NCBI GenBank assembly: GCA_902706235.1
Contig: CACSJR010000003.1
Location: 62,001 to 126,000, forward strand
Direction: 5' to 3'
From: Citrobacter sp. 18056
GTDB lineage: Bacteria > Pseudomonadota > Gammaproteobacteria > Enterobacterales > Enterobacteriaceae
Length of the DNA stretch: 64,000 bases
In this document: positions 7,800 to 21,383 of the stretch, one piece after another
How positions within the stretch are numbered: the first letter of the stretch is position 1
Layout of the letters: every line of letters begins with the position of its first letter
Notes under the pieces: model-generated
Databases searched by the model: none
Told to the model about the DNA's origin: nothing
Seen by the model: the letters and a program-made list of their open reading frames with translations, nothing else
Made by a program: the position numbers and the translations under genes

Positions 7800-10700
7800 T
7801 TATTGCGGCTTCTCTTTCAGCGGGAAGCGGCGACGCACCAGCACGAAGAACAGCGGTACAAAGAAGATGGCCAGTATGGTTGCGGAGATCATCCCGCCCA
7901 TCACGCCAGTACCGACCGCGTGCTGGCTACCAGAGCCTGCGCCAGTGCTGGTTGCCATCGGCAGTACGCCAAAGATGAAGGCCAGCGAGGTCATCAGAAT
8001 GGGGCGCAGACGCTGGCGACAGGCATGCAGCGTGGCTTCCAGCAAATCCTGCCCTTTCTCATTCATCTCGTTGGCAAACTCGACGATAAGAATGGCGTTC
8101 TTCGCCGACAGCCCGATAACCGTCAACAGGCCGACCTGGAAGTACACGTCGTTTTCAAGCCCGCGCATCCAGGTAGCGAGTAGAGCGCCGATCACCCCGA
8201 GTGGCACCACCAGCATTACCGAGAACGGCACCGACCAGCTCTCATACAGCGCCGCCAGACACAGGAACACCACCAGCAGCGAAATCGCATACAGGGCAGG
8301 GGCCTGCGCACCGGAGAGACGCTCCTGATAGGACATTGCCGTCCACTCCAGGCCAAAGCCCGTCGGAAGCTGACTCACCAGTTTTTCCATCACGTCCATC
8401 GCGGTACCGGTACTGACACCCGGTGCGGCTTCACCGACGATTTCCAGCGCGGAATAACCGTTGTAACGCTCCAGGCGCGGAGAGCCTGTTTCCCAGCGCG
8501 AGGTGGCGAAGGCCGAGAACGGCACCATGCCGCCCTCGCTGTTGCGCACATACCAGTAATTAATGTCGTCCGGCAACATACGATACGGTGCGGCGGACTG
8601 GACGTACACCTTCTTGGTACGGCCACGGTCCATAAAGTCGTTGACGTAATCTGACCCCCACGCGGTTTGCATGGTGTCGTTAATGTCATCTATCGACACC
8701 CCAAGCGCCTGCGCTTTACGCTGATCGATATCGATTTGCAGCTGCGGGCTGTCGTCGAGACCGTTGTGGCGCACGCGGGTTAAGTCCGGTTCATTACTGG
8801 CTAAATCCAGCAGCTTATCGCGCGCCGCCATCAAGGCATCATGCCCGAGGCCTGCGTGGTCCTGAAGCTCCATATCGAAGCCCGCCGAGCTGCCGAGACC
8901 GCTGATTGCCGCCGGGCTGTTGGCAAACACCCGTGCTTCGTTAATTTTATTAAACGCTTTAGTGGCACGTTCGATAATGGCAAACGAGGTGCCGGTTTTG
9001 GTGTCACGATCGTCCCAGTCTTTCAGACGGATAAACATACGCGCGACGTTCTGCCCGTTGCCGCCCGGGCCGGAACCAATGGTGGCAAAAATCGACGCGA
9101 TGTTGGTCTGCTCATTTTTGAAGAAGTAATCTTCAACCTTTTCCACTACTTTCAGCGTCTGCTGCTGCGTGGAGCCGCTTGGCAACTGGATGGAAGTCAG
9201 GAACATGCCGCGGTCTTCCTGCGGCAGGAAGGAGGTCGGGAGTTTGAGGAACAGGAACACCATGCCGCCGAGCAGCAGCACGTAAATCAGGATCCAGCGC
9301 AGGCTGCGGTGCAGAATTTTGCCGACGCGAGTTTCATAGCGCTGTGCGCTCTTATCGAACATCCGGTTAAACCAGCCGAAGAAGCCCCTTTGCCCGTGAT
9401 GTTCGCCTTTGTGCAGCGGTTTGAGCAGCGTGGCGCATAGGGCCGGGGTGAGGATCATCGCTACCAGCACCGACAGCACCATCGCCGATACAATCGTTAT
9501 CGAGAACTGACGATAAATCGCGCCGGTGGTCCCGCCGAAGAAGGCCATCGGGATAAACACCGCCGACAGCACCATCGCGATGCCGACCAGCGCACCCTGA
9601 ATTTGTCCCATCGATTTTCGCGTCGCTTCCCGGGGCGAAAGCCCTTCGGAGCTCATGATTCGTTCGACGTTTTCCACCACCACGATGGCGTCATCCACCA
9701 GCAGGCCGATGGCCAACACCATGGCGAACATCGTTAGCGTGTTTATCGAATAGCCAAACGAGTACAGGATAGCGAAGGTTCCCATCAGGACGACGGGCAC
9801 GGCAATGGTCGGAATAAGCGTGGCACGGAAGTTTTGCAGGAACAGGTACATCACCAGGAACACCAGGGCGATCGCTTCCAGCAGAGTTTTCACGACATCG
9901 TGAATTGAGGCTTTAACGAACGACGTGGTCTCGTAGGCAATCTTATATTCCAGCCCGTGCGGGAAGTAGTGCGACAGCTCATCGAGGCGAGCCAGCGTGG
10001 CTTCGGCGGTCTGCATTTCGTTGGCGCCGGATGCCAGCTGAATACCTAAACCGGACGCCGGTTTGCGGTTGTAGCGGCTCAGATAATCGTAGTTTTCCGC
10101 GCCGAGTTCGACTTTCGCCACGTCGCCAAGGGTGACCAGCGAGCCATCTTTATTGACCCGTAACGTGATATCGCGGAACTGCTGCGGTGTTTGCAATAGC
10201 GATTGGGCATTAACCGTCGCGTTCAGGGCCTGCTTATTGACCGACGGTGTACCGCCTAACTGGCCGACCGCCACCTGGGCGTTCTGCGAACTGACCGCGT
10301 CGGTCACATCCTGAGTCGTCAACTGGTAGCTGTTGAGCTTCGCCGGATCAAGCCAGATGCGCATAGAATACTGTGAGCCATAGGCAGAAATGTTCCCCAC
10401 ACCGTTCACACGGCTTAGAGGCTCCTGAACGTTACTGGCGACATAGTCGGCGATATCCTGTTTATCCATGCTGCCGTCCGTCGAGACGAAGGCGATGGTC
10501 AGAATGTTAGTATCCCCGGTTTTACGCACGGTCACGCCCTGATCCTGCACCGCCTGCGGCAGTTTTTTCAGCGCCGACTGCAGCTGGTTTTGCACCTGCT
10601 GCATCGCTTCGTTCGGATCGGTTCCGGCGGTAAATGTGATGGTGACGGTCGCTTGCCCGGCAGCACTGCTCTGGGAGGACATGTACATCATGTTGTCGAG

Positions 10701-10913
10701 CCCGGTCATGTTCTGCTCGATAACCTGGGTGACAGTATTCTCCAGGGTTTGCGCTGATGCTCCCGGATAGTTGGCGGTGATACGCACGTTAGGTGGTGCT
10801 AAATCGGGATATTGCTCAACAGGCAGTGATAAAATCGCCAGCGTCCCTGTCAGACACAACAGGATAGCCAGTACCCAGGCAAAAATGGGGCGATCAATAA
10901 AGAAATTCGCCAT
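7800..10913 (-). CDS. acrD: AcrD, RND multidrug efflux transporter (aminoglycosides and other hydrophilic drugs)
   Basis: Inner-membrane proton-driven trimeric pump of 1037 residues, the same length as E. coli AcrD, which works with AcrA and TolC. The N-terminus [19 protein letters not shown] and the RND signature with [15 protein letters not shown] (TM4 Asp pair near residue 407) are clear, as are a second Lys-bearing TM10 stretch ([13 protein letters not shown]) and two large periplasmic loops. I choose AcrD over AcrB because of the stand-alone gene without acrA, the yffB/nudK neighbours and the overall sequence. A BaeR-like box lies upstream. Confidence 0.97.
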   Translation of the reverse strand: MANFFIDRPIFAWVLAILLCLTGTLAILSLPVEQYPDLAPPNVRITANYPGASAQTLENTVTQVIEQNMTGLDNMMYMSSQSSAAGQATVTITFTAGTDPNEAMQQVQNQLQSALKKLPQAVQDQGVTVRKTGDTNILTIAFVSTDGSMDKQDIADYVASNVQEPLSRVNGVGNISAYGSQYSMRIWLDPAKLNSYQLTTQDVTDAVSSQNAQVAVGQLGGTPSVNKQALNATVNAQSLLQTPQQFRDITLRVNKDGSLVTLGDVAKVELGAENYDYLSRYNRKPASGLGIQLASGANEMQTAEATLARLDELSHYFPHGLEYKIAYETTSFVKASIHDVVKTLLEAIALVFLVMYLFLQNFRATLIPTIAVPVVLMGTFAILYSFGYSINTLTMFAMVLAIGLLVDDAIVVVENVERIMSSEGLSPREATRKSMGQIQGALVGIAMVLSAVFIPMAFFGGTTGAIYRQFSITIVSAMVLSVLVAMILTPALCATLLKPLHKGEHHGQRGFFGWFNRMFDKSAQRYETRVGKILHRSLRWILIYVLLLGGMVFLFLKLPTSFLPQEDRGMFLTSIQLPSGSTQQQTLKVVEKVEDYFFKNEQTNIASIFATIGSGPGGNGQNVARMFIRLKDWDDRDTKTGTSFAIIERATKAFNKINEARVFANSPAAISGLGSSAGFDMELQDHAGLGHDALMAARDKLLDLASNEPDLTRVRHNGLDDSPQLQIDIDQRKAQALGVSIDDINDTMQTAWGSDYVNDFMDRGRTKKVYVQSAAPYRMLPDDINYWYVRNSEGGMVPFSAFATSRWETGSPRLERYNGYSALEIVGEAAPGVSTGTAMDVMEKLVSQLPTGFGLEWTAMSYQERLSGAQAPALYAISLLVVFLCLAALYESWSVPFSVMLVVPLGVIGALLATWMRGLENDVYFQVGLLTVIGLSAKNAILIVEFANEMNEKGQDLLEATLHACRQRLRPILMTSLAFIFGVLPMATSTGAGSGSQHAVGTGVMGGMISATILAIFFVPLFFVLVRRRFPLKEKPQ

Positions 10914-11131
10914 CGGAATCAGGACCTCATTACACGTATTTTTTTGTTATTACAGGCTTTGAACACTGTAGCGGCAAGGCCTGAACGAAACGTGGAGAAA
11001 TTAAGGAGATAGTGTAAATTATCATGCCGCTTTCATGCATAATCATACATAACTCCATGTAAACATGCGTAACGACAAACCGCGCCACGACGGGTAGACT
11101 TGAAAACGAATTCTGACGCTGTGGAGCCGTA
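10914..11131. promoter_or_regulatory. acrD/nudK divergent promoter region with BaeR-like box
   Basis: On the minus strand AATTTCTCCA (complement of 10993-11002) resembles the TTTTTCTCCAT core of the BaeR box that drives acrD in E. coli under envelope stress. It lies about 80 bp before the acrD start. The second half of the box is poorly conserved, so this is a candidate only. On the plus strand GGAG at 11121-11124 is the nudK ribosome site. Confidence 0.4.
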
Positions 11132-11707
11132 ATGTCATTCAATATCGAAATCATCAAAGACAAAGTCCTGTCGGAAAATTACTTCGTATTGCGCAATATC
11201 ACCTACGATTTGACGCGCAAGGATGGGGAAGTGGTGCGCCATAAACGCGAAGTCTACGATCGCGGTAACGGAGCCACCATTCTGCTTTATAGCCCGCCTA
11301 AGCAAACCGTGGTGCTGGTGCGCCAGTTCCGTGTCGCGACATGGGTCAATGGCAATGCCGACGGCAGGCTGATTGAAACCTGCGCCGGGTTGCTTGATGA
11401 CGATGATCCGGAAACCTGTATCCGTAAAGAAGCGGTAGAGGAAACCGGCTACCAGGTGGGCGAGGTCCGCAAAGTCTTCGAACTGTACATGTCGCCGGGC
11501 GGTGTAACCGAACTGGTCCATTTCTTTATCGCCGAATACCACGACAACCTGCGTGCTAACGCGGGAGGCGGTGTGGAAGATGAAGACATCGACGTGCTGG
11601 AAATGCCTTTCGAACGCGCGCTGGCGATGGTCAAAAGCGGTGAAATTCGTGACGGCAAAGCGGTTATCCTGCTTCAATATCTGCAAAACGCCGGTTTAAT
11701 GGACTAA
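11132..11707 (+). CDS. nudK: GDP-mannose pyrophosphatase NudK (Nudix hydrolase)
   Basis: Cytoplasmic Nudix hydrolase of 191 residues that splits GDP-mannose and related sugar nucleotides to the sugar 1-phosphate and NMP. The Nudix helix is seen from [10 protein letters not shown] to KEAVEETGY near residues 85-110, with an acidic insertion as in E. coli NudK. The family-specific [13 protein letters not shown] follows. It lies next to acrD and upstream of ypfG as in E. coli. Confidence 0.95.
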   Translation: MSFNIEIIKDKVLSENYFVLRNITYDLTRKDGEVVRHKREVYDRGNGATILLYSPPKQTVVLVRQFRVATWVNGNADGRLIETCAGLLDDDDPETCIRKEAVEETGYQVGEVRKVFELYMSPGGVTELVHFFIAEYHDNLRANAGGGVEDEDIDVLEMPFERALAMVKSGEIRDGKAVILLQYLQNAGLMD

Positions 11708-11783
11708 TCTGATTGAGTAAAAGGTGGTCGCCAGGGGAGGATACGCGGCACTAATCGACGTTTTTTTCTTCTGGGGTCATCTC

Positions 11784-12830
11784 GTGTCTTTTCGTCTGCT
11801 TTTTCTTTTGTTGCTGGCCGGGTTACCGTCGACGCTGACGTGGGCGGCGCCTGTGCAACAGGAATTCAGCGACTGGCAGGTGACCTGCAATAATCAGAAT
11901 TTCTGCATAACGCGTAATATTGGCTTACACCACGGGCTGGTGATGTCGCTGACGCGCAGCGCGGGTGCGCACAATGATTCGACCCTGCGCATCGAGCTGG
12001 GTGGCCCGGAAAACCAACTGCCCAAAATTCCCCCTATCGCCCCACGTTTGCTGCTGGACGGCTCGCCGTTAAAACTGGCCGGTGAACGCTGGCAGATTAC
12101 GCCGTGGCATCTCAGCACTGGCGACAGTCCAGCCATCAACACTTTCCTCCAGCATATTCAGGATGGACAGGCGCTAACGCTTGAAAAAGGCACGCAGAGC
12201 ATCTCTTTGCAGGGACTGAAAGCGGCGCTGCTGTTTATTGACGATCAGCAAAAGCGCGTCGGCAGTGAAACTGCGTGGATTGGCAAAGGCGATGAGCCAC
12301 CGCTGAGTGTGCCGCCCGCTCCGGCACTGAAAACGGTGAAAAAAGTGAATCCGACGCCGACACCGTTCAGCCGCGAAGAGTTTAACGATCTGCTCGATTA
12401 TGGTACCTGGCGCATGAATAACAGCCAGTGCTCGCTGGATCCCCTACGGCGCGAAGTGTGGGTTACGCCGCTCACCGACGATAAAGCGCTGCTGATGCTG
12501 ACCTGTGAATCGGGGGCCTACAACACCATTTATCGTGCGTGGCTTGTCTCGCGACAGAAGCCTTTTGTCGCACAGCCCATAAGGCTGCGCCTGCCGTTTT
12601 TGCCGCAGGAAAGTGACGAGCGTGAAATCGAACTGGTCAATCTGACCTTTAATGATAAAACGCGTGAGCTGGAGACGCTCGATAAGGGGCGCGGTCAGGG
12701 CGACTGCGGCGTACAAACGCGTTGGCGTTATGACGGCCAGCGCTTTCGTCTGGTTCGCTATGCCGGACAACCGGCCTGCGATAACTGGCAGGGGCCAGAT
12801 GCCTGGCCCACGTTGTGGATAACAAGATAG
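11784..12830 (+). CDS. ypfG: YpfG, exported DUF1176 protein
   Basis: Protein of 348 residues of the DUF1176 family. I choose the GTG at 11784 because it follows a GGGG ribosome site, gives a normal signal peptide (FRLLFLLLLAGLPSTLTWA, cleaved near AA/PVQQEF) and matches the E. coli length. A GTG at 11724 would add 20 residues but spoils the signal peptide. The mature part starts QEFSDWQVTCNNQNFC and has paired cysteines, so it is probably a disulfide-bonded periplasmic protein. Function unknown. Confidence 0.87.
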   Translation: MSFRLLFLLLLAGLPSTLTWAAPVQQEFSDWQVTCNNQNFCITRNIGLHHGLVMSLTRSAGAHNDSTLRIELGGPENQLPKIPPIAPRLLLDGSPLKLAGERWQITPWHLSTGDSPAINTFLQHIQDGQALTLEKGTQSISLQGLKAALLFIDDQQKRVGSETAWIGKGDEPPLSVPPAPALKTVKKVNPTPTPFSREEFNDLLDYGTWRMNNSQCSLDPLRREVWVTPLTDDKALLMLTCESGAYNTIYRAWLVSRQKPFVAQPIRLRLPFLPQESDEREIELVNLTFNDKTRELETLDKGRGQGDCGVQTRWRYDGQRFRLVRYAGQPACDNWQGPDAWPTLWITR

Positions 12831-12837
12831 TCTTATC

Positions 12838-12909
12838 GCCTGATGGCGACGCTGTGCGCCTTATCAGGTCTACACTTTGGTAGGCCTGATAAGCACGCGT
12901 CATCGGGCA
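12838..12909. repeat. BIME: two inverted REP units
   Basis: The first unit (12838-12873) begins GCCTGATGGCGACGC and ends CTTATCAGGTCTAC, close to the classical REP consensus. The second (12880-12909) is in inverse orientation, GTAGGCCTGATAAGC to CATCGGGCA. They lie head to head between the convergent ypfG and tktB genes. Such elements bind DNA gyrase or IHF in E. coli and protect 3' ends of mRNA. Confidence 0.88.
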
Positions 12910-12916
12910 TTTCTCT

Positions 12917-14911
12917 CTACTTATGCATAACCTTCTTCGCTTTCTCGACAACGTTCTCCACCGTAAAGCCAAAGAACGGGAACAGCTTCTCGGCGGGCGC
13001 TGATTCGCCATAGGTAGTCATGCCGACAATCGCCCCTTTCAGGCCCACGTATTTGTACCAGTAATCCGCAATCCCGGCTTCGACCGCCACGCGAGCGGAG
13101 ACGTCCGACGGCAATACGGATTCACGATACGTCTCATCCTGCATATCAAACACATCGGTAGAGGGCAGGGAAACCACCCGCACGCTATGCCCATCAGCCA
13201 CCAGTTTTTCCGCTGCCAGCACGGTGATTTCCAGTTCTGACCCCGTCGCAATCAGGATAAGGTCCGGCTTGCCGCCCGAGTCTTTCAGCACATAGCCGCC
13301 GCGGGCAATGGCTTTCACCTGGTCCGGCGAGCGTTCGATTTGTGCCAGATTCTGTCGGGACAAGATCAACGCCGTTGGGCCGTCGTGGCGTTCAATGGCG
13401 GCTTTCCACGCCACTGCCGTTTCTACCTGATCGCAAGGACGCCAGGTGCTGAAGTTTGGCGTCAGGCGCAGGCTGGCAAGCTGTTCAACCGCCTGGTGCG
13501 TCGGGCCGTCTTCCCCAAGGCCGATCGAGTCATGGGTGTACACCATAATTTGTCGCGCCTTCATCAGCGCCGCCATACGCGCAGCGTTGCGGGCGTATTC
13601 CACGAACATCAGGAAGGTCGCGGTGTAGGGCAAAAAGCCGCCATGATGGGCGATACCGTTGGCGATGGCGGTCATACCGAATTCGCGCACGCCGTAGTGA
13701 ATGTAATTCCCGGCCGGATCCTCTTTTAGTGAAACCGATTCTTTCCAGATAGTCAGGTTACTCGGCGCAAGGTCAGCCGAACCGCCTAACAGCTCTTTCA
13801 GATATGGGCCATAAACGTTAAGCGTATTTTGCGATGCCTTACGGGTGGCTATCTTCGCCGGTTCCGACTGCAATTTCTCAATATACTTTTGAGTCACGTT
13901 CTGCCAGTTATCCGGCAGTTTGCCACTCATGCGGCGCTCGAATTCTGCCGCCAGATCTGGGTGTGCCTTTTTATACGCCGCAAGTTTATCATTCCAGCTG
14001 CGCTGGGCTTTTTCACCTTTCTCGCGTGCGTCCCAGCCCTGATAAATCTCTTTCGGAATGTCAAACGCCGGGTACTTCCAGCCTAACTGTTTGCGCGCCA
14101 GCGCCACTTCTTCTTCTCCGAGCGCCGAGCCGTGCGACTCCTCTTTCCCGGCTTTATTTGGCGAGCCAAAACCAATCACCGTCTTACAGATAATCAGCGA
14201 CGGTTTGTCCTTCACGCTTTGCGCTTCGATGATCGCTTTTTTCACCGCCTCCGGGTCGTGCCCATCGATTTCATGCACCACGTGCCAGTGATATGCCTCG
14301 AAACGTTTGGCGGTATCATCGGTAAACCAGCCTTCGGTATGACCGTCAATCGAGATGCCGTTGTGATCGTAAAAGCCAATTAGTTTTCCGAGGCCCAGTG
14401 TTCCGGCCAGCGAGCACGCTTCGTGCGAAATACCTTCCATCAGACAGCCATCGCCCATAAACACATAGGTATAGTGATCGACGATGTCGTGGTCCGGCTG
14501 GTTAAACTGCGCCGCCAGCGTGCGCTCGGAAATCGCCATCCCGACGGCGTTCGCCAGCCCCTGACCGAGCGGGCCGGTGGTGGTTTCGATGCCCGGTGTG
14601 TAGCCCAGTTCCGGGTGTCCCGGCGTTTTGGAATGCAGCTGACGGAAGTTTTTCAGCTCATCCATCGGCAGGTCGTAACCGGTCAGGTGCAGCAGGCTGT
14701 ATTGCAGCATCGAGGCGTGACCGTTGGATAAAATAAAACGGTCTCGATCGTACCAGTGCGGGTCGGTCGGGTTGTGCTTGAGGAAATCATTCCACAGAAC
14801 TTCGGCAATATCCGCCATCCCCATTGGGGCACCCGGGTGGCCGGAATTGGCTTTCTGCACAGCGTCCATACTCAGGGCGCGGATTGCGTTGGCTAGCTCT
14901 CTTCGGGACAT
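12917..14911 (-). CDS. tktB: Transketolase 2
   Basis: Thiamine-diphosphate enzyme of the non-oxidative pentose phosphate pathway that moves two-carbon units between ketoses and aldoses. It has 664 residues (E. coli TktB 667). The N-terminus [18 protein letters not shown] supplies a catalytic His. [10 protein letters not shown] and the cofactor motif MGDGCLMEG...FYDHNG follow, then the pyrimidine-binding half with [18 protein letters not shown] call TktB rather than TktA because it is paired with talA. It follows the talA stop by 20 bp, and E. coli expresses this pair under RpoS. Confidence 0.96.
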   Translation of the reverse strand: MSRRELANAIRALSMDAVQKANSGHPGAPMGMADIAEVLWNDFLKHNPTDPHWYDRDRFILSNGHASMLQYSLLHLTGYDLPMDELKNFRQLHSKTPGHPELGYTPGIETTTGPLGQGLANAVGMAISERTLAAQFNQPDHDIVDHYTYVFMGDGCLMEGISHEACSLAGTLGLGKLIGFYDHNGISIDGHTEGWFTDDTAKRFEAYHWHVVHEIDGHDPEAVKKAIIEAQSVKDKPSLIICKTVIGFGSPNKAGKEESHGSALGEEEVALARKQLGWKYPAFDIPKEIYQGWDAREKGEKAQRSWNDKLAAYKKAHPDLAAEFERRMSGKLPDNWQNVTQKYIEKLQSEPAKIATRKASQNTLNVYGPYLKELLGGSADLAPSNLTIWKESVSLKEDPAGNYIHYGVREFGMTAIANGIAHHGGFLPYTATFLMFVEYARNAARMAALMKARQIMVYTHDSIGLGEDGPTHQAVEQLASLRLTPNFSTWRPCDQVETAVAWKAAIERHDGPTALILSRQNLAQIERSPDQVKAIARGGYVLKDSGGKPDLILIATGSELEITVLAAEKLVADGHSVRVVSLPSTDVFDMQDETYRESVLPSDVSARVAVEAGIADYWYKYVGLKGAIVGMTTYGESAPAEKLFPFFGFTVENVVEKAKKVMHK

Positions 14912-14931
14912 AGCATTCTCCGTGGCAAAAG

Positions 14932-15882
14932 TTACAGTTTGGCGGCGAGTAAATCTTCCAGCTTGCGCTGATCAACGGCGAACAGTCGAATACCTTCCGC
15001 CAGTTTGTCCACCGCCATCGGGTCCTGATTATGCTCCCAGCGGAACTGCGCTTCGGTGAGCGGGGCCGGGCGGTTGAAGAATTGTGCGGCCGGAATGAGT
15101 TTGCGGGTAACCGCTTCGTCTTTTTCCTGCAGCTCCTTCAGCAGTGGCGGGGCGATGGTCAAGCGGTCGCAGCCAGCCAGCGCCAGAATTTGCTCCGTGC
15201 GGCGGAAACTTGCACCCATCACTACCGTGTTGTAGCGGTGCTGTTTGAAGTAATCGTAGATATTACGCACCGACTTCACGCCCGGATCTTCTTCCACGAC
15301 GTACGGGTCCATTGGCTCGCGTTGCTGATACCAGTCGTAAATGCGCCCGACGAACGGAGAAATCAGGAACACGCCCGCTTCGGCGCAGGCGCGGGCCTGA
15401 GCGAAGGAAAATAGCAGCGTCAGATTGCAGTGAATACCTTCTTTCTCCAGCACCTCGGCGGCGCGGATGCCTTCCCAGGTCGAAGCCAGTTTGATCAGAA
15501 TTCGGGATTTATCCACACCCTGATCGGCATACAGCTGCACCAAATGTCGCGCTTTGGCGATGCTTTTGTCTTTATCAAACGATAGCCGGGCGTCCACTTC
15601 GGTGGAAACGCGTCCGGGGATGCTTTTCAGAATTTCTGCACCGAAATTAACCGCCAGTTTGTCGCAGGCATCGATAACCTGCTGTTCGCGGCTGCTGCCC
15701 TGCTTTTTGGCAAACGCCACCGCGTCGTCAATCAGATGTGTGTAGTGTTCGAGGCCTGCGGCTTTCAGCAACAGGGAAGGGTTAGTGGTGGCATCTTCCG
15801 GCTGATAATGGCGGATGGATTCGATATCGCCGCTGTCGGCGACCACCGTGGTGAACTTCTTGATACCGTCTAGCTGGTTCAT
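14932..15882 (-). CDS. talA: Transaldolase A
   Basis: Pentose phosphate enzyme that transfers dihydroxyacetone units between sedoheptulose 7-phosphate and glyceraldehyde 3-phosphate. It has 316 residues, the E. coli TalA length. I choose the ATG ending at 15882 ([10 protein letters not shown]), preceded by AAGGAG; the frame runs eight codons further without a ribosome site. The Schiff-base lysine is in [17 protein letters not shown] near residue 131, and [13 protein letters not shown] lies near 35. First gene of the leftward talA-tktB operon. Confidence 0.97.
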   Translation of the reverse strand: MNQLDGIKKFTTVVADSGDIESIRHYQPEDATTNPSLLLKAAGLEHYTHLIDDAVAFAKKQGSSREQQVIDACDKLAVNFGAEILKSIPGRVSTEVDARLSFDKDKSIAKARHLVQLYADQGVDKSRILIKLASTWEGIRAAEVLEKEGIHCNLTLLFSFAQARACAEAGVFLISPFVGRIYDWYQQREPMDPYVVEEDPGVKSVRNIYDYFKQHRYNTVVMGASFRRTEQILALAGCDRLTIAPPLLKELQEKDEAVTRKLIPAAQFFNRPAPLTEAQFRWEHNQDPMAVDKLAEGIRLFAVDQRKLEDLLAAKL

Positions 15883-16157
15883 GAAAAGAGACTCCTTAAA
15901 AAGCAAAGTGTTATACGAAGGCTCTCGCTCGCACTTCGGGGGAATTCAGGTCATGCCTAACTCAAAAGCATAGCAGACGGGCTCGCCTTGGTTTACGACA
16001 CTGCTTAACGGGAGTGTTAAAAATTAATAACAAAATTGCGTTTTTGATGACGAGAGTATGGCAGCCTTCAAAGTTTACGAGACCGTGAAAGGGGATACTC
16101 ACGGGTTAGCACCGGGAACACATATCTCCTAATTCTGTGACGTAAAAGGAATCTAAA
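15883..16157. promoter_or_regulatory. talA/maeB divergent intergenic region
   Basis: This 275-bp gap separates the leftward talA and rightward maeB starts. It contains an inverted repeat CCGTGA (16083-16088), ten bases, TCACGG (16099-16104), about 55 bp before maeB, which could be an operator or leader hairpin. AAAGGAA at 16147-16153 is the maeB ribosome site. I see no open frame of note. Confidence 0.4.
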
Positions 16158-18437
16158 ATGGATGACCAGTTAAAACAAAGCGCCCTCGATTTCCACGAAT
16201 TCCCAACGCCAGGCAAAATTCAGGTCTCTCCGACCAAGCCACTCGCTACGCAGCGCGATCTGGCCCTGGCCTATTCACCGGGCGTGGCCGCCCCGTGCCT
16301 CGAAATCGAAAAAGACCCGCTGGCGGCATTTAAATACACCGCCCGTGGCAACCTGGTGGCGGTAGTCTCGAACGGCACCGCGGTACTGGGCCTCGGCAAT
16401 ATCGGTGCGCTGGCCGGTAAGCCCGTCATGGAAGGAAAAGGGGTTCTGTTCAAAAAATTTGCCGGGATTGACGTCTTCGATATCGAAATCGACGAGCTTG
16501 ATCCAGACAAGCTGATTGACGTGGTCGCCGCGCTGGAGCCAACGTTCGGCGGCATCAACCTTGAAGACATCAAAGCACCAGAGTGCTTCTACATCGAGCA
16601 AAAGCTGCGCGAGCGGATGAAAATCCCGGTCTTCCACGATGACCAGCACGGCACGGCGATTATCAGCACTGCCGCCATTCTCAACGGTTTGCGCGTGGTT
16701 GAGAAAAATCTCTCCGACGTGCGGATGGTGGTGTCCGGTGCGGGTGCGGCGGCAATCGCCTGCATGAACCTGCTGGTGGTGCTGGGGATGCAGAAGCACA
16801 ATATCGTGGTTTGCGATTCCAAAGGCGTTATCTACAAAGACCGCGAACCCAATATGGCGGAAACCAAAGCTGCATATGCGGTGGATGACGACGGCAAGCG
16901 CACGCTGGATGACGTAATTGACGGCGCAGATATCTTCCTCGGCTGTTCTGGCCCGAAAGTGCTGACTCAGGAAATGGTCAAGAAAATGGCGCGGGCGCCG
17001 ATGATCCTTGCCCTGGCAAACCCGGAGCCGGAGATTCTGCCGCCGCTGGCGAAAGAAGTGCGCCCGGACGCTATCATCTGCACCGGCCGTTCCGATTACC
17101 CGAACCAGGTGAACAACGTGTTGTGCTTCCCGTTCATCTTCCGCGGCGCGCTGGACGTGGGTGCTACCGCAATTAACGAAGAGATGAAGCTGGCAGCGGT
17201 TCACGCCATTGCCGAACTGGCGCACGCCGAGCAGAGTGAAGTGGTGGCGTCGGCGTATGGTGATCAGGATCTGAGCTTCGGCCCGGAATACATCATTCCA
17301 AAACCGTTCGACCCACGGCTGATCGTCAAGATAGCACCTGCGGTGGCCAAAGCGGCGATGGATTCCGGCGTGGCGACGCGTCCGATTGCAGATTTTGCCG
17401 CTTACGAAGAGAAGCTGAGCGAGTTCGTCTACAAAACCAACCTGTTCATGAAGCCAATTTTCTCTCAGGCGCGAAAAGAGCCGAAACGCGTTGTGCTGGC
17501 GGAAGGGGAAGACACTCGTGTACTGCATGCGACTCAGGAGTTAATCACGCTGGGTCTCGCGAAGCCGATTCTGATTGGTCGTCCGAACGTGATTGAAATG
17601 CGCCTGCAGAAATTGGGGCTGCAAATGAAGCCGGGCGTCGATTTCGATATTGTGAATAACGAATCCGATCCGCGCTTTAAAGAGTACTGGATGGAGTACT
17701 ACAACATCATGAAGCGCCGCGGGATTACCCAGGAGCAGGCGCAGCGTCATGTCATCAGCAACACCACGGTGATTGGTGCGATCATGGTTCAGCGCGGCGA
17801 AGCGGATGCGCTGATTTGCGGGACTATCGGTGATTATCACGAGCACTTTAGCGTGATTCAGCAACTGTTCGGCTATCGTGACGGCGTACATACCGCCGGG
17901 GCGATGAACGCGCTGCTGCTGCCGAGCGGCAACACCTTTATCGCTGATACCTACGTAAACGACGATCCGACGCCGGAACAGCTGGCGGAAATCACGTTGA
18001 TGGCGGCTGAAACCGTGCGTCGTTTTGGGATTGAACCGCGTGTGGCGCTGTTGTCGCATTCGAACTTTGGTTCGTCCAACTGTGTGGCGGCGACCAAAAT
18101 GCGCCAGACCCTCGACCTGGTGCGCGCCAGTGCGCCAGAGCTGATGATCGACGGTGAAATGCACGGTGACGCCGCGCTGGTGGAAAGCATCCGCCACGAT
18201 CGTATGCCGGACAGCCCACTGAAAGGCGCCGCGAATATTCTGGTGATGCCGAATATGGAAGCGGCGCGTATCAGCTACAACCTGCTGCGCGTGTCGTGCT
18301 CGGAAGGGGTGACCGTCGGGCCGGTACTGATGGGCGTGGCGAAACCGGTGCATATTCTGACGCCGATCGCGTCGGTGCGTCGTATCGTCAATATGGTCGC
18401 GCTGGCGGTGGTTGAGGCCCAGACCGAGCCGCTGTGA
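16158..18437 (+). CDS. maeB: NADP-dependent malic enzyme with C-terminal phosphotransacetylase-like domain
   Basis: Cytoplasmic enzyme that decarboxylates malate to pyruvate and makes NADPH. It has 759 residues, as for E. coli MaeB. Residues 1 to about 425 are the malic enzyme part: [13 protein letters not shown] near residue 38, the catalytic Lys region, [13 protein letters not shown], and a Rossmann motif [13 protein letters not shown] near 195. From about 430 on lies a phosphotransacetylase-like domain ([15 protein letters not shown]), which in E. coli is regulatory and binds acetyl-CoA. Here hemF follows directly in the opposite direction, with no eut operon between. Confidence 0.97.
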   Translation: MDDQLKQSALDFHEFPTPGKIQVSPTKPLATQRDLALAYSPGVAAPCLEIEKDPLAAFKYTARGNLVAVVSNGTAVLGLGNIGALAGKPVMEGKGVLFKKFAGIDVFDIEIDELDPDKLIDVVAALEPTFGGINLEDIKAPECFYIEQKLRERMKIPVFHDDQHGTAIISTAAILNGLRVVEKNLSDVRMVVSGAGAAAIACMNLLVVLGMQKHNIVVCDSKGVIYKDREPNMAETKAAYAVDDDGKRTLDDVIDGADIFLGCSGPKVLTQEMVKKMARAPMILALANPEPEILPPLAKEVRPDAIICTGRSDYPNQVNNVLCFPFIFRGALDVGATAINEEMKLAAVHAIAELAHAEQSEVVASAYGDQDLSFGPEYIIPKPFDPRLIVKIAPAVAKAAMDSGVATRPIADFAAYEEKLSEFVYKTNLFMKPIFSQARKEPKRVVLAEGEDTRVLHATQELITLGLAKPILIGRPNVIEMRLQKLGLQMKPGVDFDIVNNESDPRFKEYWMEYYNIMKRRGITQEQAQRHVISNTTVIGAIMVQRGEADALICGTIGDYHEHFSVIQQLFGYRDGVHTAGAMNALLLPSGNTFIADTYVNDDPTPEQLAEITLMAAETVRRFGIEPRVALLSHSNFGSSNCVAATKMRQTLDLVRASAPELMIDGEMHGDAALVESIRHDRMPDSPLKGAANILVMPNMEAARISYNLLRVSCSEGVTVGPVLMGVAKPVHILTPIASVRRIVNMVALAVVEAQTEPL

Positions 18438-18448
18438 TTTCACTTTGC

Positions 18449-18459
18449 GTAGGCCCGGT
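18449..18459. repeat. REP remnant
   Basis: GTAGGCCCGGT just after maeB looks like one arm of a REP unit, but I find no matching second arm. Short and uncertain. Confidence 0.35.
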
Positions 18460-18477
18460 TAGGTGGGGTGAGGGGAA

Positions 18478-20246
<1,769 letters not shown>

Positions 20247-20459
20247 GCGGCCCGATTTGTAAAAATAAATATTCCATGTGTTATATCGTATCGTGTTTTC
20301 CGTTACGACAATCTGGGATGAGAATTGTTTTACTTTTCATTTCAATACGTGACAATGCAACATTATGCCATTTTTTTGACCGTTATCGGCAAGTTATTGG
20401 ATAATTAAGACGTTCACGCCATAATCACTGTTTTTAAACCTGAAAAAATGGGCAATACC

Positions 20460-20885
20460 ATGGAGATACGCGTTTTTCGCCAGTCCGATTTCGAAGAGGT
20501 CATTACGCTCTGGGAGCGCTGTGACCTGCTACGCCCATGGAATGACCCGGAAATGGATATCGAACGTAAGCTAAACCATGACGTTAGCCTGTTTTTGGTG
20601 GCGGAAGTGAATGGCGAAGTGGTCGGCACCGTAATGGGGGGCTACGACGGCCACCGCGGTTCGGCATATTATCTCGGCGTGCATCCGGAATATCGCGGAC
20701 GCGGCATTGCCAATGCGCTGCTAAATCGTCTCGAGAAAAAACTGATTGCCCGCGGCTGCCCGAAGTTACAGATAATGGTCCGTGAAGATAACGATATGGT
20801 GCAGGGCATGTACGAGCGCCTGGGTTATGAGCATGCGGATGTGGTCGTGCTCGGGAAGCGTTTGATAGAAGATGAAGAATACTGA
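20460..20885 (+). CDS. ypeA: YpeA, GNAT-family N-acetyltransferase
   Basis: GNAT acetyltransferase of 141 residues. I choose the ATG at 20460 (MEIRVFRQ), which gives the E. coli length; the frame is open four codons further upstream. The acetyl-CoA loop reads [16 protein letters not shown] at about residues 75-90. It is 85-90% alike to E. coli YpeA as I recall it. The acceptor substrate is unknown to me. yfeZ starts 14 bases before this gene ends, so they form a coupled pair. Confidence 0.93.
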   Translation: MEIRVFRQSDFEEVITLWERCDLLRPWNDPEMDIERKLNHDVSLFLVAEVNGEVVGTVMGGYDGHRGSAYYLGVHPEYRGRGIANALLNRLEKKLIARGCPKLQIMVREDNDMVQGMYERLGYEHADVVVLGKRLIEDEEY

Positions 20886-21321
20886 TTTTTTGCCGTCGGC
20901 ATACGATGGTCATGGGCGGCTCCGGCTGCCTTTTGTATTTTGGTGTGTCCTGCTATTACAGGCGCGAACCTGGGTGGTGTTTGTGATGGCCGGGGCATCG
21001 CGTCAGCAGGGTGGGACGCTGCTGGATCTGTTTTATCCCGATCACGATAATTTCTGGATTGGCCTGCTGCCCGGCGTACCTGCGGTACTCGCCTTTCTCC
21101 TGAGCGGCCGACGACACCAGCTTCCACGTTTGTGGCCGCTGATGCGCTGGATACTTATTCTCGCGCAGCTGGGGCTGTTATTCTGGCAGCCACTGCTGTG
21201 GTGGCAGGGCGAGCCGCTGAGCGGTATTGGTCTGGCGCTGGTTATTGTGGACGGTTTTGCTCTCTGGTGGCTGCTTAGCAACCGCCGTTTACGCGCCTGT
21301 TTTTCCCCGCACGAGGATTAA
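20872..21321 (+). CDS. yfeZ: YfeZ, inner-membrane protein of unknown function
   Basis: Protein of 149 residues with about four hydrophobic segments, around residues 15-40, 60-75, 83-105 and 112-130, and an arginine-rich C-terminus. It is the YfeZ family. Function is not known. It overlaps ypeA by 14 bases in another frame, and its start ([10 protein letters not shown]) has GATGAAGAA upstream inside ypeA. Confidence 0.88.
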   Translation: MKNTDFLPSAYDGHGRLRLPFVFWCVLLLQARTWVVFVMAGASRQQGGTLLDLFYPDHDNFWIGLLPGVPAVLAFLLSGRRHQLPRLWPLMRWILILAQLGLLFWQPLLWWQGEPLSGIGLALVIVDGFALWWLLSNRRLRACFSPHED

Positions 21322-21349
21322 TGGCACTTTTTTGCCATTCTGGACTCCA
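21322..21349 (+). promoter_or_regulatory. Candidate sigma-E promoter of yfeY
   Basis: GGCACTT (21322-21328), a 16-bp spacer, and TCCAA (21345-21349) fit the RpoE promoter pattern (GGAACTT, 16, TCNAA) with one mismatch in the -35. yfeY belongs to the sigma-E regulon of E. coli as I recall. The -35 is embedded in a small palindrome ATGGCA...TGCCAT (21320-21337). Confidence 0.5.
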
Positions 21350-21383
21350 ACAGGCGTTGTGTTGACATACAAAGGATCCTCGA

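Noticed and set aside
15883..15906. N-terminal extension of talA (eight extra codons)
   Set aside because: The inner ATG has a perfect AAGGAG site and matches the length of known transaldolases.
16275..18443. Two long minus-strand open frames (417 and 300 codons) opposite maeB
   Set aside because: Antisense shadows of maeB with abundant His, Arg and Gln, as expected from reversed codon bias. No family likeness.
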